A stretch of 64,000 nt of DNA from Halobacillus litoralis (GTDB lineage Bacteria > Bacillota > Bacilli > Bacillales > Halobacillaceae), in assembly GCF_009856415.1 (NCBI RefSeq), contig NZ_WMEZ01000002.1:248001-312000 (forward strand), read 5' to 3'. Numbering within the stretch: position 1 is the first letter of the stretch; each line of letters opens with the position of its first letter. A program made the translations under genes and the position numbers. The notes under the pieces were generated by a model that saw only the letters and a list, made by a program, of their open reading frames with translations, did no database searches and was not told the DNA's origin. Shown piece after piece: positions 17,765-26,261 of the stretch.

Positions 17765-18420
17765 TACACATCCAGTCTCCTTTCAACTCGTCTCAAGTAC
17801 ACGGCTGTCGGCACCGTGATGATCAAGTACATCACACAAACCATCGTCAACGCCTGGAAAGCCTGGAACGTCATTCCGTAATACTGTTGTCCCATGTAAA
17901 GCAATTCTCCTACAGCAATGACGGAGAAAAGAGAAGTATCTTTCAAGCTGATGACGAATTGGTTTCCAAGCGGCGGAATCATCCGTCTGAAGGCCTGTGG
18001 CCAGATGATGTAACGCATCGTTTGGTTCCGTGTGAGACCGATGGAACGTCCGGCCTCTTCCTGTCCTTTATCAATCGAGTAAACCGCTCCCCTTACGATT
18101 TCCGCTATGTAAGCACCGGCATTAATGGCAATCGCTATGATGGAAGCCGATATTTTATCAATATTGATTCCGGTTAAATCCGATAGACCGAAATAAATGA
18201 ACAAAATTTGTGCCAAAATCGGTGTTCCTCGGACCGCTTCTACATAGACCGTCGCAAGTCCGTAAATGATCTTATTTTTTGACAAGCGTGCGAATCCAAA
18301 GACCGCCCCGAGCACAAACCCGAAGATCAATCCAACAAACGTGATGAGTAGTGTCCATACCAATCCTTCAAGCAAAAATGGCATGACACGAAAATAGTGC
18401 GATTCCGTAATGAACTCCAT
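17764..18420 (-). CDS. Polar amino acid ABC transporter, permease
   Basis: A 218-residue permease with five membrane segments and the HisM/GlnP EAA loop [36 protein letters not shown]. It has AAGGAG nine bases before the ATG. A hairpin lies between this gene and the binding-protein gene, a common way to make more binding protein than permease. Substrate not readable. Confidence 0.92.
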   Translation of the reverse strand: MEFITESHYFRVMPFLLEGLVWTLLITFVGLIFGFVLGAVFGFARLSKNKIIYGLATVYVEAVRGTPILAQILFIYFGLSDLTGINIDKISASIIAIAINAGAYIAEIVRGAVYSIDKGQEEAGRSIGLTRNQTMRYIIWPQAFRRMIPPLGNQFVISLKDTSLFSVIAVGELLYMGQQYYGMTFQAFQALTMVCVMYLIITVPTAVYLRRVERRLDV

Positions 18421-18483
18421 ATATGTATTCGCTCCTTGTGTTTTGAATGGTGTAATGGTTCATGCCAGTATTCAATTCATGGA

Positions 18484-18518
18484 AAAAGCGCAACAAGCCA
18501 ATCACTTGCTACGCTTTT
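18484..18518 (-). other. Intercistronic hairpin after the binding-protein gene
   Basis: AAAAGCGTAGCAAG and CTTGTTGCGCTTTT (minus strand) form a 14-bp stem with one mismatch ending in T residues. It probably terminates part of the transcripts or protects the binding-protein mRNA. Confidence 0.7.
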
Positions 18519-18536
18519 CTGATCAGCTTCTCTCTA

Positions 18537-19343
18537 TTACTCCGAAGATTCTGTGCCGTATTTACGCTCACCGAACCATTCTTCGTAGATGTCATCGTAC
18601 GTGCCATTATCAATCAATGTTTGCAATGCTTCATTCACATCACTCACAAGTTCTGAATCCTTAGGAAAGGCGATTCCGTATTGCTCCCCCTGTAAAATGT
18701 CGCCAGCCGTTTTCAAGCCTTCAGAGTCATTGGCTACGTAATACTGGACATTAGGAACGTCATACATTACCGCATCTAAACGACCAGACTCAAGGTCCAT
18801 ATAAGCTTCCACGATTCCCGGGAATGTAATTAATTCTGCATCCGGGTGGTTTTCTCTGATGTACGTTTCACTTGTCGTACCAGAACGCGTTCCCACCTTT
18901 TTACCTGCAAGGTCATCTTCAGATTGAATTTCATCATTATCTGCGCTGACCGCAAGCATAAGACCAGCATCATAATAAGGATCAGAAAAATCGATCGTCT
19001 CTTTACGCTCTTCTGTAATAGTCATACCAGCAATCCCGATGTCATAACGACCGGATTGCATACCAGCGACAACACCGTCAAACTTCATGGATTCAATTTC
19101 AATATTGAACCCTGCTTCATCGGCAATCGCTTTGATTAGATCAATATCGAACCCTTCCATTTCACCCGTTTCCTCGTTCATGAATTCAAATGGAACGAAG
19201 TTGTTATCCGTCGCTACGGTATACGTTTCTCCGCCAGAATCACCAGAATCTCCTGATGAGCCTGCTTCACTATCACTGCCACACGCAGCAAGAAGCATAC
19301 TTAAAGCCATAACCATAATGAATAAGTACCATTTTGCTTTCAT
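18537..19343 (-). CDS. Amino acid ABC transporter substrate-binding lipoprotein (GlnH-like)
   Basis: A 268-residue lipoprotein: signal peptide with lipobox LLAAC at about residues 17-21, a Ser/Gly-rich linker, then a periplasmic-binding type 2 fold with TVATDNNFVPFEF, EGFDIDLIKAIADEAGF, DIGIAGMTITEERKETIDFSDPYYDAG. These are typical of the glutamine/polar amino acid family. It is first in its operon, with a promoter at 19375-19402. The acidic composition of the mature protein fits a high-salt exterior. Confidence 0.92.
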   Translation of the reverse strand: MKAKWYLFIMVMALSMLLAACGSDSEAGSSGDSGDSGGETYTVATDNNFVPFEFMNEETGEMEGFDIDLIKAIADEAGFNIEIESMKFDGVVAGMQSGRYDIGIAGMTITEERKETIDFSDPYYDAGLMLAVSADNDEIQSEDDLAGKKVGTRSGTTSETYIRENHPDAELITFPGIVEAYMDLESGRLDAVMYDVPNVQYYVANDSEGLKTAGDILQGEQYGIAFPKDSELVSDVNEALQTLIDNGTYDDIYEEWFGERKYGTESSE

Positions 19344-19374
19344 CCATTTTTCCCCCTTTTATTATGTGTCTTCT

Positions 19375-19402
19375 ATTATCTCAAATTTTACTACTCTTGC
19401 AA
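19375..19402 (-). promoter_or_regulatory. Promoter of the amino acid ABC operon
   Basis: On the minus strand TTGCAA (19397-19402), 16-nt spacer, GATAAT (19375-19380). It lies about 32 bp before the start codon. Confidence 0.65.
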
Positions 19403-19613
19403 ATTTTCTGAATACTACTTTTGAACGTCTTTTAAGCTGAAATTTGTTATTCTATTAAACTTTTCTATTGATTGCTAAGTATTTCATTATTTTTTGCCAT
19501 TTAACTGGCGATTACGACACATTCTTTGAAAATTATAGGATTAATCTCAGTTTCAAAGGGTAATAGGGTATAATAGGGTATAGCTCCTAATTTTGTGAAA
19601 AGGAAGGTTTTTC

Positions 19614-20471
19614 ATGTCGGAAGAACATCTGCTGGAATCAGAAGGATATTATTCTTTGAAATCAGCCGCTAAGAAAATGTTTGAAGTGGTGACACAAAGA
19701 TTGAATGTCCAGACCGCTTATGTAACGATGAGAGGTAAACACGCGATGACCGTACTGAGTTCCTTGAATAAGGAAGAGGAAATCGTCCCCGAAGGGTTTA
19801 CCATTGATTATGAAGAAAGCCATTGCCGCCTAATTATAAATGACCAGGACCATGTACTTAGAACAACCAACTTAATGGACGACCCACTCACTCGTGAAAT
19901 GGAAGCCTCAGCCCAACTGGAGGTCAAAGGGTACCTCGGTGTCACGTTAAAAGATTTACGAGGGAATGTGTTCGGAACCCTTTGTGTGATGGACAAAGAA
20001 GAAAAACAATTTACCGATGAAGACATAGAATTTTTACAAACAATCGCGGCTGTCCTGTCTCATATGATTGACCTTGATCAAACCCACTACAACATGGGAT
20101 TGATGAATGTACCGATCATACCGATCACAGAAGGTGTATCTGTTGTCCCTATCCAGGGGATCGTGGATGAAGAACGTGCGGACAAACTGATGCAAGACGT
20201 CCTATTATACGGAAAAGAGCAGGATATTGATCATTTTGTACTGGATTTATCTGGATTAGTTGTCCGTGATCAATTCTTCTCTGAAATGCTTCCAAAACTG
20301 ATTCACGCCTTGCAAGTGATGGGAATTAATACGATTTTGACTGGAATTACTCCGGAAGTCGCTCATAAAGAAATAGAAACGAATGTGCTGTCCCCTCACA
20401 AGCCTAAAACGGTTTCTAATTTAAAGACAGCTCTTTCAACAATCGGTTTTCAATTAGTGGAACGTCATTAA
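19614..20471 (+). CDS. GAF-STAS domain protein (RsbR-like)
   Basis: A 285-residue soluble protein. Residues about 20-150 form a GAF domain (KGYLGVTLKDLRGNVFGTLCVMDKE is the typical GAF end), and about 165-280 a STAS domain (VSVVPIQGIVDEERAD...DHFVLDLSGLVVRDQ...INTILTGITPEVAHKEI), as in RsbR stressosome co-antagonists. The Ser in DLSGL is at the position of the phosphorylated Thr/Ser of RsbR proteins. No rsbS, rsbT or rsbX is next to it, so it is an orphan sensor. The GAF ligand is unknown. The gene has its own bidirectional terminator. Confidence 0.85.
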   Translation: MSEEHLLESEGYYSLKSAAKKMFEVVTQRLNVQTAYVTMRGKHAMTVLSSLNKEEEIVPEGFTIDYEESHCRLIINDQDHVLRTTNLMDDPLTREMEASAQLEVKGYLGVTLKDLRGNVFGTLCVMDKEEKQFTDEDIEFLQTIAAVLSHMIDLDQTHYNMGLMNVPIIPITEGVSVVPIQGIVDEERADKLMQDVLLYGKEQDIDHFVLDLSGLVVRDQFFSEMLPKLIHALQVMGINTILTGITPEVAHKEIETNVLSPHKPKTVSNLKTALSTIGFQLVERH

Positions 20472-20521
20472 AGAACACTCCAATGTGATTTTGGATGCTT
20501 CCTTCTATAAAAGATTTCATA

Positions 20522-20558
20522 GGAAAAGCTCCACCATCTTTCGGTGGAGCTTCTTATT
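20522..20558. terminator. Bidirectional terminator between GAF-STAS gene and PepSY gene
   Basis: AAGCTCCACC (20526-20535) pairs with GGTGGAGCTT (20543-20552), flanked by A-rich and T-rich ends. Confidence 0.85.
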
Positions 20559-20560
20559 AT

Positions 20561-21082
20561 TTATTTCAACTTTTCTTTTTTAAAATCGATGACTTCCCCT
20601 GTTTGACCATCCACAGTGATTTCATATTCAAAGGAATCATCATGAAATTCAAACTCGTAATGTCCATCGTCGATTTCCATGTCTTTCATTTCACTGCCAG
20701 AGGCTTTTTCTTTAGCGGTTTTCTCAGCTTCTTCTTTTGTTATTTTCAAATCTTCCGCTGAAGTTTCATTGGAATCGTCATCATCATGCTCTACTTGTAA
20801 GACTTCTCCCGTGTTTGCGTCCACTTCCACTTCCGCTTCTTTGCCATCATTTGTCTGACCCTCAAACTCATAGACTAAAATACCGTCCTCTTTATCTTTT
20901 TCTACCTTTTCAATCGTCAAGCCATCTACTTCCTCTTTAGCGGCAGTTTCTGCTTCTTTTTGAGAAAGATCCACTTCACTTTCAGAGAATTGATCATCAC
21001 CTGATACAGCACTTACACCAAAAGCACCGCCGCCCAATACAACAACACTCACAATACCGCCAATCAGCCACTTTTTCTTCAT
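20561..21082 (-). CDS. Two-domain PepSY protein (YkoI-like)
   Basis: A 173-residue membrane-anchored or secreted protein. The N-terminal segment KKKWLIGGIVSVVVLGGGAFGVSAV is a signal anchor, followed by two PepSY domains (around residues 35-95 and 110-170), each ending in VDANTGEVLQV or VDGQTGEVIDF. The start at 21082 has a GAGGAGGAG ribosome binding site; the open frame reaches 21325 but without support. Very acidic. In Bacillus, ykoI is next to the YkoGH two-component system, as here. PepSY domains are thought to inhibit proteases or act in envelope sensing. Confidence 0.85.
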   Translation of the reverse strand: MKKKWLIGGIVSVVVLGGGAFGVSAVSGDDQFSESEVDLSQKEAETAAKEEVDGLTIEKVEKDKEDGILVYEFEGQTNDGKEAEVEVDANTGEVLQVEHDDDDSNETSAEDLKITKEEAEKTAKEKASGSEMKDMEIDDGHYEFEFHDDSFEYEITVDGQTGEVIDFKKEKLK

Positions 21083-21170
21083 TTTATCTCCTCCTCTTTG
21101 TTGTTCTACTATTACTATATCCACCCACGATGAGAACAAAGAAAGAAGAAAATGAGAATTTGATGAGAAA

Positions 21171-21695
21171 TCAATCATCCCAGGTGACGGACATGATTTC
21201 ACCTGTAAGGGCATGGACTTGGACGGTTGCTTCCTCACCACCCGCCCGCTCGATTTCGACAAGGTAAAAGGCAGGATCGCCTCCAGATTCATAATCGATA
21301 TCATCCACTGCCCCTTCGATTTCATTCAGTGCCACAGCCTTTGCCTTTTCTTCAGTAATCGGCTCCGTTTGTGCGTTTTCAGACTGGTCTTCCGATGGTG
21401 CAGTTGAATCGTTGTCTTTAAGACTTTCAAGCGGCCGAATATCAGAAATACGGCCATCCTTTTTTAAAACAACCACTTCATAAACACCTTCGTCTAATTC
21501 TATGGTTGCCAGATAATGATCCTCCATCGAAGTTACATCTGTAATTTCACCATTGTATTGTGTCTGTACTTTTTCACGAATATCGGACTCCGATAACGGC
21601 TCAGCACTCAGACTTTGGTTAATCCACTGCCACCCCAGGACGATCAAGAGAGTGAGCAGACCTATGGAAATCAACACCTTAAAACGGTTAGCCAT
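21171..21695 (-). CDS. PepSY domain membrane-anchored protein (YkoJ-like)
   Basis: A 174-residue protein with an N-terminal membrane anchor (VLISIGLLTLLIVLGWQWI), a first PepSY-like half (residues 38-90), an acidic linker (NDSTAPSEDQSENAQ) and a C-terminal PepSY domain ending VQVHALTGEIMSVTWDD. It lies between the sensor kinase and the second PepSY gene, in one transcript with them. By analogy with ykoJ, it may modulate or be controlled by the adjacent kinase. Confidence 0.8.
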   Translation of the reverse strand: MANRFKVLISIGLLTLLIVLGWQWINQSLSAEPLSESDIREKVQTQYNGEITDVTSMEDHYLATIELDEGVYEVVVLKKDGRISDIRPLESLKDNDSTAPSEDQSENAQTEPITEEKAKAVALNEIEGAVDDIDYESGGDPAFYLVEIERAGGEEATVQVHALTGEIMSVTWDD

Positions 21696-21725
21696 AAAAC
21701 TCCCTCCTTCATAGCATCCTACTCT

Positions 21726-23087
21726 CTAAAAATGAGAATCCTCTGAGAGCGGCAAAAGAATCGTGGCCGTGGTCCCTTTCCCTTTCCCTTTCTCACTGGA
21801 AAGTTGAATGTCAGCCTTGAGCGCATGAGCCAACTCTTCAGCCAGCGAAAGGCCTAATCCATATCCTTCGGTTCTCGATTCCTCCACTTGGTAAAAGCGA
21901 TCAAAGACTTTTTCAAGATCTTTTTGTGACATCCCAATTCCTCGATCCATGACACGGATGGCCACATGCTTTCCTGCCTTTTCTACATGCACTTCAATTG
22001 CCTCTTCACTATACTTCCTGGCATTATCCATGAAAATATAAAGCAACTGCTTCAATTTTTGCTCATCCGTTATTAAATGAAGCTCTTGAGGGCAGGAGAG
22101 TTCAACTCTTCTTTGGTAAGCTTTTTCAAAAGAGGCGACGGTTGTCTGCAGTAACTGGGAGAGCTCGACAGACTCAAATTGAACATCCCAATGTTCTTCT
22201 TTTCTTGCAAGGAGTAGAAGCTGTTCTGTAAGTTCACGCATTCGTTTCGCCTCCGAATGAATGGCTTCCACAGATTCTTGAAAAAGTTCTTCCTCCTGCT
22301 TTCCTCTTCTCTTCAAAAGACTTGCATAGGACTCGATCACCGTTAACGGAGTTTTCAACTCATGAGAAGCATTTGAAACAAACTGCTCCTGCTTTTGATA
22401 GTTTTCTTCAAGCTGAACCATCATTTTGTTGAACGTATCGGCCATTTGGGCTAACTCATCATTGGACTTCCCTTCATAAGGGATATGTTTAAACTGGCCA
22501 CTGCCCCTGATTTGCTGCATCGTTTGGATCAATGAGCGGATCGGATTGACAATCAACCGGCTTAAAAGTGTTGAAGAAAGGAAAAACGGAATCATCGCAA
22601 GAAGAGCGACGGTCATCAGAACAATTCTAAGAATAGTTAAATTCTGTGCCGTCGCCTCCAGACTTCTTGTCAGCTGAAAAGAAACGACCTCGCCGTTTGT
22701 CCACACGATTGGGATGGATACAAAAGCATAAGGAAGACCTTCGTATGTTCGGACCTCCGCTTTTTCCCCTGCTTCATAGGGATAAGCTTGCTCAATGAGG
22801 TTCTCCTGGCTCCCTCCCGTTAAACTGATTTCTGAAGTTCCATCCGGAAGGACCAGCCGGATCATGCCATTGGCAGGAACATAAGCTCTCAAGACGTCTG
22901 CGGACAGGGAATCACCAGAACGTTCATGGATACCCGTTACAATACGCTCCGCTTCAAGCCTCGTTTGATCCACATCACTGTCATAAACAATTTTACTGAA
23001 AGAAAAATAAACCGCCGCGCTGATCAGCACAAGAAGGATGACGAACAGGCCCGTCGTATAAAATTGAATCCGATTCCCGAGTTTCAT
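21726..23087 (-). CDS. Sensor histidine kinase (YkoH-like)
   Basis: A 453-residue membrane kinase: TM1 near 10-32, an extracytoplasmic domain of about 130 residues, TM2 near 155-180, HAMP, then the kinase core. H-box VSNASHELKTPLTVIESYASLL holds the phosphorylated His, N-box FMDNARKYSEEA, G1 DRGIGM, G2 GYGLGLSLA. It overlaps the response-regulator gene by four bases (ATGA). The context (regulator, kinase, two PepSY proteins) mirrors B. subtilis ykoG-ykoH-ykoJ/ykoI. Its signal is unknown; the PepSY partners point to the envelope. Confidence 0.9.
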   Translation of the reverse strand: MKLGNRIQFYTTGLFVILLVLISAAVYFSFSKIVYDSDVDQTRLEAERIVTGIHERSGDSLSADVLRAYVPANGMIRLVLPDGTSEISLTGGSQENLIEQAYPYEAGEKAEVRTYEGLPYAFVSIPIVWTNGEVVSFQLTRSLEATAQNLTILRIVLMTVALLAMIPFFLSSTLLSRLIVNPIRSLIQTMQQIRGSGQFKHIPYEGKSNDELAQMADTFNKMMVQLEENYQKQEQFVSNASHELKTPLTVIESYASLLKRRGKQEEELFQESVEAIHSEAKRMRELTEQLLLLARKEEHWDVQFESVELSQLLQTTVASFEKAYQRRVELSCPQELHLITDEQKLKQLLYIFMDNARKYSEEAIEVHVEKAGKHVAIRVMDRGIGMSQKDLEKVFDRFYQVEESRTEGYGLGLSLAEELAHALKADIQLSSEKGKGKGTTATILLPLSEDSHF

Positions 23088-23761
23088 CGTGCATCCTTCA
23101 ACACGTAGCCGACTCCTCTGACGGTATGAATCAACTTCGTCTCGTATCCCTTATCCATTTTGTTACGCAAATAACGGATATACACATCAACGATATTCGT
23201 ATCCCCGTAATAGTCAAAGCCCCATACACCTTCCAGCAGCTGCTCACGGTTCAGCACTTGACGCTTATTTTTCATTAGATAGACAAGAAGAGAAAACTCC
23301 TTGGCCGTCAACTCTATGGACTTTTCACCCCGGTGCACTTCATGCGTGTTTACGTTGACGGTCAGGTCTTCCATTCTCATGACCTGTTGCTCAGACTTTG
23401 TCCGTAAAGCTGCTCGTATCCTTGCAAGCAGCTCCTCGATCTCAAAGGGCTTCGTTACATAATCATTCGCTCCAAGATCGAGACCTGTCACCTTATCCCT
23501 CACTGCATCCTTCGCCGTCAGCATAATAACCGGCGTCTCCTCGTCACCAGAACGAATTCTTTTGAGGAGATCCGTGCCGCTCAAGCCCGGAAGCATGATA
23601 TCAAGAAGAAGCAAGTCCCACTCTTTTTCACGATAAAGCCGTAAACCTTCCATCCCGTCATGAGCTTTCGTGACTTGATACCCTTCAAATTCGAGTTCCA
23701 ACTCCAATACACGAGCTATTTTTGTTTCATCTTCAACGACTAAAATATTAGGTTTGCTCAA
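23084..23761 (-). CDS. OmpR-family response regulator (YkoG-like)
   Basis: A 225-residue regulator: receiver domain with acidic pocket VVEDE and phospho-acceptor Asp in LLLDIMLPG, conserved Thr/Lys (MLTAKDA, YVTKPF), then a winged-helix OmpR domain (ELTAKEFSLLVYLMKNKRQVLNREQLLEGVWG). It is the first gene of a four-gene operon and is divergent from the NERD gene, with a 119-bp shared promoter region in which I cannot place a confident promoter. Confidence 0.93.
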   Translation of the reverse strand: MSKPNILVVEDETKIARVLELELEFEGYQVTKAHDGMEGLRLYREKEWDLLLLDIMLPGLSGTDLLKRIRSGDEETPVIMLTAKDAVRDKVTGLDLGANDYVTKPFEIEELLARIRAALRTKSEQQVMRMEDLTVNVNTHEVHRGEKSIELTAKEFSLLVYLMKNKRQVLNREQLLEGVWGFDYYGDTNIVDVYIRYLRNKMDKGYETKLIHTVRGVGYVLKDAR

Positions 23762-23880
23762 TGCTCATCCCTCATTTGTTTTGTTGCCTGTATTTTAGCA
23801 TATTGGCAGGTTGCGGGTTGAATATTTAATAGGAATCCAACACGTTTTATCGTACGATAATAAAAGAAAGGACGGATGCC

Positions 23881-24828
23881 ATGATCATTAAGCAGCGAAC
23901 ATTTCCAAGAGACATCGAACAACTGCAAGCCATAGAACGACGGCTTCCTGAGAGCCATCCCCAAATGCCAAAAGTCAAAGAACACCTCAAAACTCGCCTC
24001 TCCGGACACAAAGGAGAACTCGCCCTCAATTTTCCACTCTCCTACCTTCCCGAACACTATCACATTTTCCATCACCTGCGTCTCTATGATGGCACCCACT
24101 ATTTCCAAATCGATTGCCTGATTTTAACGAACCAATGGATTTTGATTGTTGAAGCGAAGAACATTGGTGGAGAGTTGTTTTACAATCAAAGGTTCAACTT
24201 CCTATCCAGGACATGGGATGATGGACCGCAAACGTTTTCCGATCCCGTTCTTCAAGTAAGAAGGCATCGAAGACAGTTGCAGCAATGGCTTCATTTAAAA
24301 GATTTCCCCGACATTCCTATCTACTGCCTCGTTGCGAACAGTCATCCTGGTACTTCGATAAACACAGATGACCCTTCACTGGATATCGTTATCCGTACGG
24401 AAGCTCTGCCGGAAAAGGTGGAAGAGATTATCTCTCAGCACAACGATTTACAGAAATTAAGCATCTCTTCTCTTCATTTACTTTCTAGCGAATTACTATC
24501 TGACCATACAGATAATGAATTTGATTATATAAAATATTTCTCTCTTTCTATTAAAGACTTTAAACGAGGGGTATTTTGCACGAATTGTAACGCTCTCCCT
24601 ATGAAAAGAAAACGCGGAACTTGGCAGTGCGGGATTTGTCTCCATAGAGACCGAAGAGCGCACATCCCTGCACTAGGTGATTACTCATTACTTATGGGAC
24701 AAAGAATTAATAACCTTCAAGCAAGAAGTTTTTTGCTCATCAACTCCCCCTCCGCTATGCAAAATATACTTAGAGATATGAATTTAAAATCAGAAGGGGA
24801 GAATAAAGGAAGGGTGTACTTTTTGTAA
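23881..24828 (+). CDS. NERD domain (nuclease-related) protein
   Basis: A 315-residue protein. Residues about 40-160 form a NERD domain: SGHKGELAL, the FQIDCLILTNQWILIVEAKNIGGEL core with the D...ExK triad of the PD-(D/E)xK nuclease fold, and DPVLQVRRHRRQLQQWL. The C-terminal part (about 220-260) has FCTNCNALPMKRKRGTWQCGIC, a possible four-Cys zinc finger. Function is unknown; such proteins are often called DNA-processing by fold only. AAAGGACGG precedes the ATG. A five-unit 20-bp repeat starts four bases after its stop codon. Confidence 0.85.
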   Translation: MIIKQRTFPRDIEQLQAIERRLPESHPQMPKVKEHLKTRLSGHKGELALNFPLSYLPEHYHIFHHLRLYDGTHYFQIDCLILTNQWILIVEAKNIGGELFYNQRFNFLSRTWDDGPQTFSDPVLQVRRHRRQLQQWLHLKDFPDIPIYCLVANSHPGTSINTDDPSLDIVIRTEALPEKVEEIISQHNDLQKLSISSLHLLSSELLSDHTDNEFDYIKYFSLSIKDFKRGVFCTNCNALPMKRKRGTWQCGICLHRDRRAHIPALGDYSLLMGQRINNLQARSFLLINSPSAMQNILRDMNLKSEGENKGRVYFL

Positions 24829-24832
24829 TAGT

Positions 24833-24932
24833 TTAATTGATATATTTCTATTTCAGCCGATATATCTTGATTTTAATTGATATATTCCATTTTTAATTGA
24901 TATAACCAAAATTCAGCCGATATCCGCCGAAC
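24833..24932. repeat. Five tandem 20-bp units with GATAT core
   Basis: Units begin at exactly 24833, 24853, 24873, 24893 and 24913. Two types occur in the order a-b-a-a-b: type a starts TTAATTGATATA, type b starts TCAGCCGATAT. The last eight bases of each unit vary. A fixed 20-bp pitch is close to two helical turns. It starts right after the NERD stop codon. Confidence 0.85.
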
Positions 24933-24950
24933 ACCGCACTCCTCCCACCC

Positions 24951-24981
24951 AAAAAAAGACGACCTCATCAAGAGATCGTCT
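24951..24981 (-). terminator. Terminator of the MurNAc/D-lactate operon
   Basis: On the minus strand AGACGA and TCGTCT pair with inner CTC/GAG, followed by seven T. The hairpin starts at the glcF stop codon. Confidence 0.8.
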
Positions 24982-26261
24982 CACCACTTCGGCCTAGGAT
25001 CAGCCTCCATCAACAAATCTACCAAGTGCACAGCTTCCATCTGCAAACCTTCGCGCTCCACACCAAGCTTCATCTGCAGCTGGCACCCAGGATTCGAAGT
25101 CACAACACCGCCTGCTCCCGTACCACAAACATCCTGCATCTTCACATCCAAAATATCCATAGCATCTTCATAGTTTACGATATTATAAACCCCAGCAGAC
25201 CCACAGCAGAACTCCGGTCGCTCCAACTCACGTAATTCCACACCAGGTATGCGCTTAATCAAATCAAGTGGCTCGCTCGTTACCTTCTGTACGTTGCGTA
25301 AGTGACAGGAAGGCTGATAAGTTACGGTCCTCGACAACTCTTTTTCAAAAGCAAGTCCGTCTAATCCGACAAGCACTTCAGAAATATCCCGCACTCGATC
25401 AACAAACCGCTCTGCACGCTCGTACCACTCTGTTCCCTCATCAAACAGATGAGCATACTCGACCAGCCGAGCCCCACAGCCACCGGCATTGTTCACGATA
25501 TAATCAAAGCCTTCTTCTTCAAAAGCTTCAATATTACGCTTCGCAAGTTCCACCGACTGATCGACTTTTCCCGTATGAGCGTGAAGAGCACCGCAACACG
25601 TCTGGGCTTCTGGAAAAACGACCTCCGCTCCACTCCTAAGCAAAAGCTCCACCGTATTCTGATTCGTTTCAAAAAAGACGCTGTCCATCACGCATCCTTT
25701 AAAAAATCCAATCTTCGCAACAGCCGGCCGCTTGCGCACGTATCGATCCACTCGCTCCCGACGGCGTTTTTTCGGCGTAGGCATGCTTGGTAAAGCCGCT
25801 TCAAACTCATGAATCTGAAGGGGTGCACGTTTCGTCAACCCAAACCGCTGAGAAACCTTCTGCAATCCACTTTTCTGGTAAAGCCAAGTCGCATTTCCTA
25901 AAGTACTCATCCACTTCGAAGAAGGAAAAAACGATTGAAACAAGAAGTCCTCCACAAGGCGGCGCGGTCTTTCCTCATCAATCACACGCTTGGCCCCTTC
26001 GAAGATCTCTCCATACTGAACGTTCGTCGGACAGACAGTCGTACACGCCATGCAGCCGAGACACTTCTCAATCGGTTCCTTCAAATCCTCAACAGAAGCT
26101 TTCCCTTCCGCAACCATCTTCACAAGATTGATCCTACCTCTTGGCGAGTGGGTTTCTTTTTCCATCGTTTCATACGTTGGACAGGCCGGAAGACAATAGC
26201 CGCACTGGACACAGTCGAACGTCTTGTCATAGTTCAGGCGTTCCTTCAGCGAACTAGTCAT
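24981..26261 (-). CDS. glcF: GlcF-type iron-sulfur subunit of a D-2-hydroxyacid (lactate/glycolate) oxidase
   Basis: A 426-residue protein with two [4Fe-4S] ferredoxin motifs (CVQCGYCLPACP near residue 17 and CLGCMACTTVCP near residue 68), then two cysteine-rich CCG domains (QTCCGALHAHTG; EFCCGSAGVYNI) as in GlcF and LldE. It passes electrons from the flavoprotein subunit to the respiratory chain at the membrane. Its ATG overlaps the end of glcD by eight bases, so the two are made together. Being last in an operon with MurQ, D-lactate rather than glycolate is the likely substrate. Confidence 0.9.
   Translation of the reverse strand: MTSSLKERLNYDKTFDCVQCGYCLPACPTYETMEKETHSPRGRINLVKMVAEGKASVEDLKEPIEKCLGCMACTTVCPTNVQYGEIFEGAKRVIDEERPRRLVEDFLFQSFFPSSKWMSTLGNATWLYQKSGLQKVSQRFGLTKRAPLQIHEFEAALPSMPTPKKRRRERVDRYVRKRPAVAKIGFFKGCVMDSVFFETNQNTVELLLRSGAEVVFPEAQTCCGALHAHTGKVDQSVELAKRNIEAFEEEGFDYIVNNAGGCGARLVEYAHLFDEGTEWYERAERFVDRVRDISEVLVGLDGLAFEKELSRTVTYQPSCHLRNVQKVTSEPLDLIKRIPGVELRELERPEFCCGSAGVYNIVNYEDAMDILDVKMQDVCGTGAGGVVTSNPGCQLQMKLGVEREGLQMEAVHLVDLLMEADPRPKW

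Noticed and set aside
24833-24932. CRISPR array
   Set aside because: Units are 20 bp with only 12 conserved bases and no true spacers; no cas gene is in the window.
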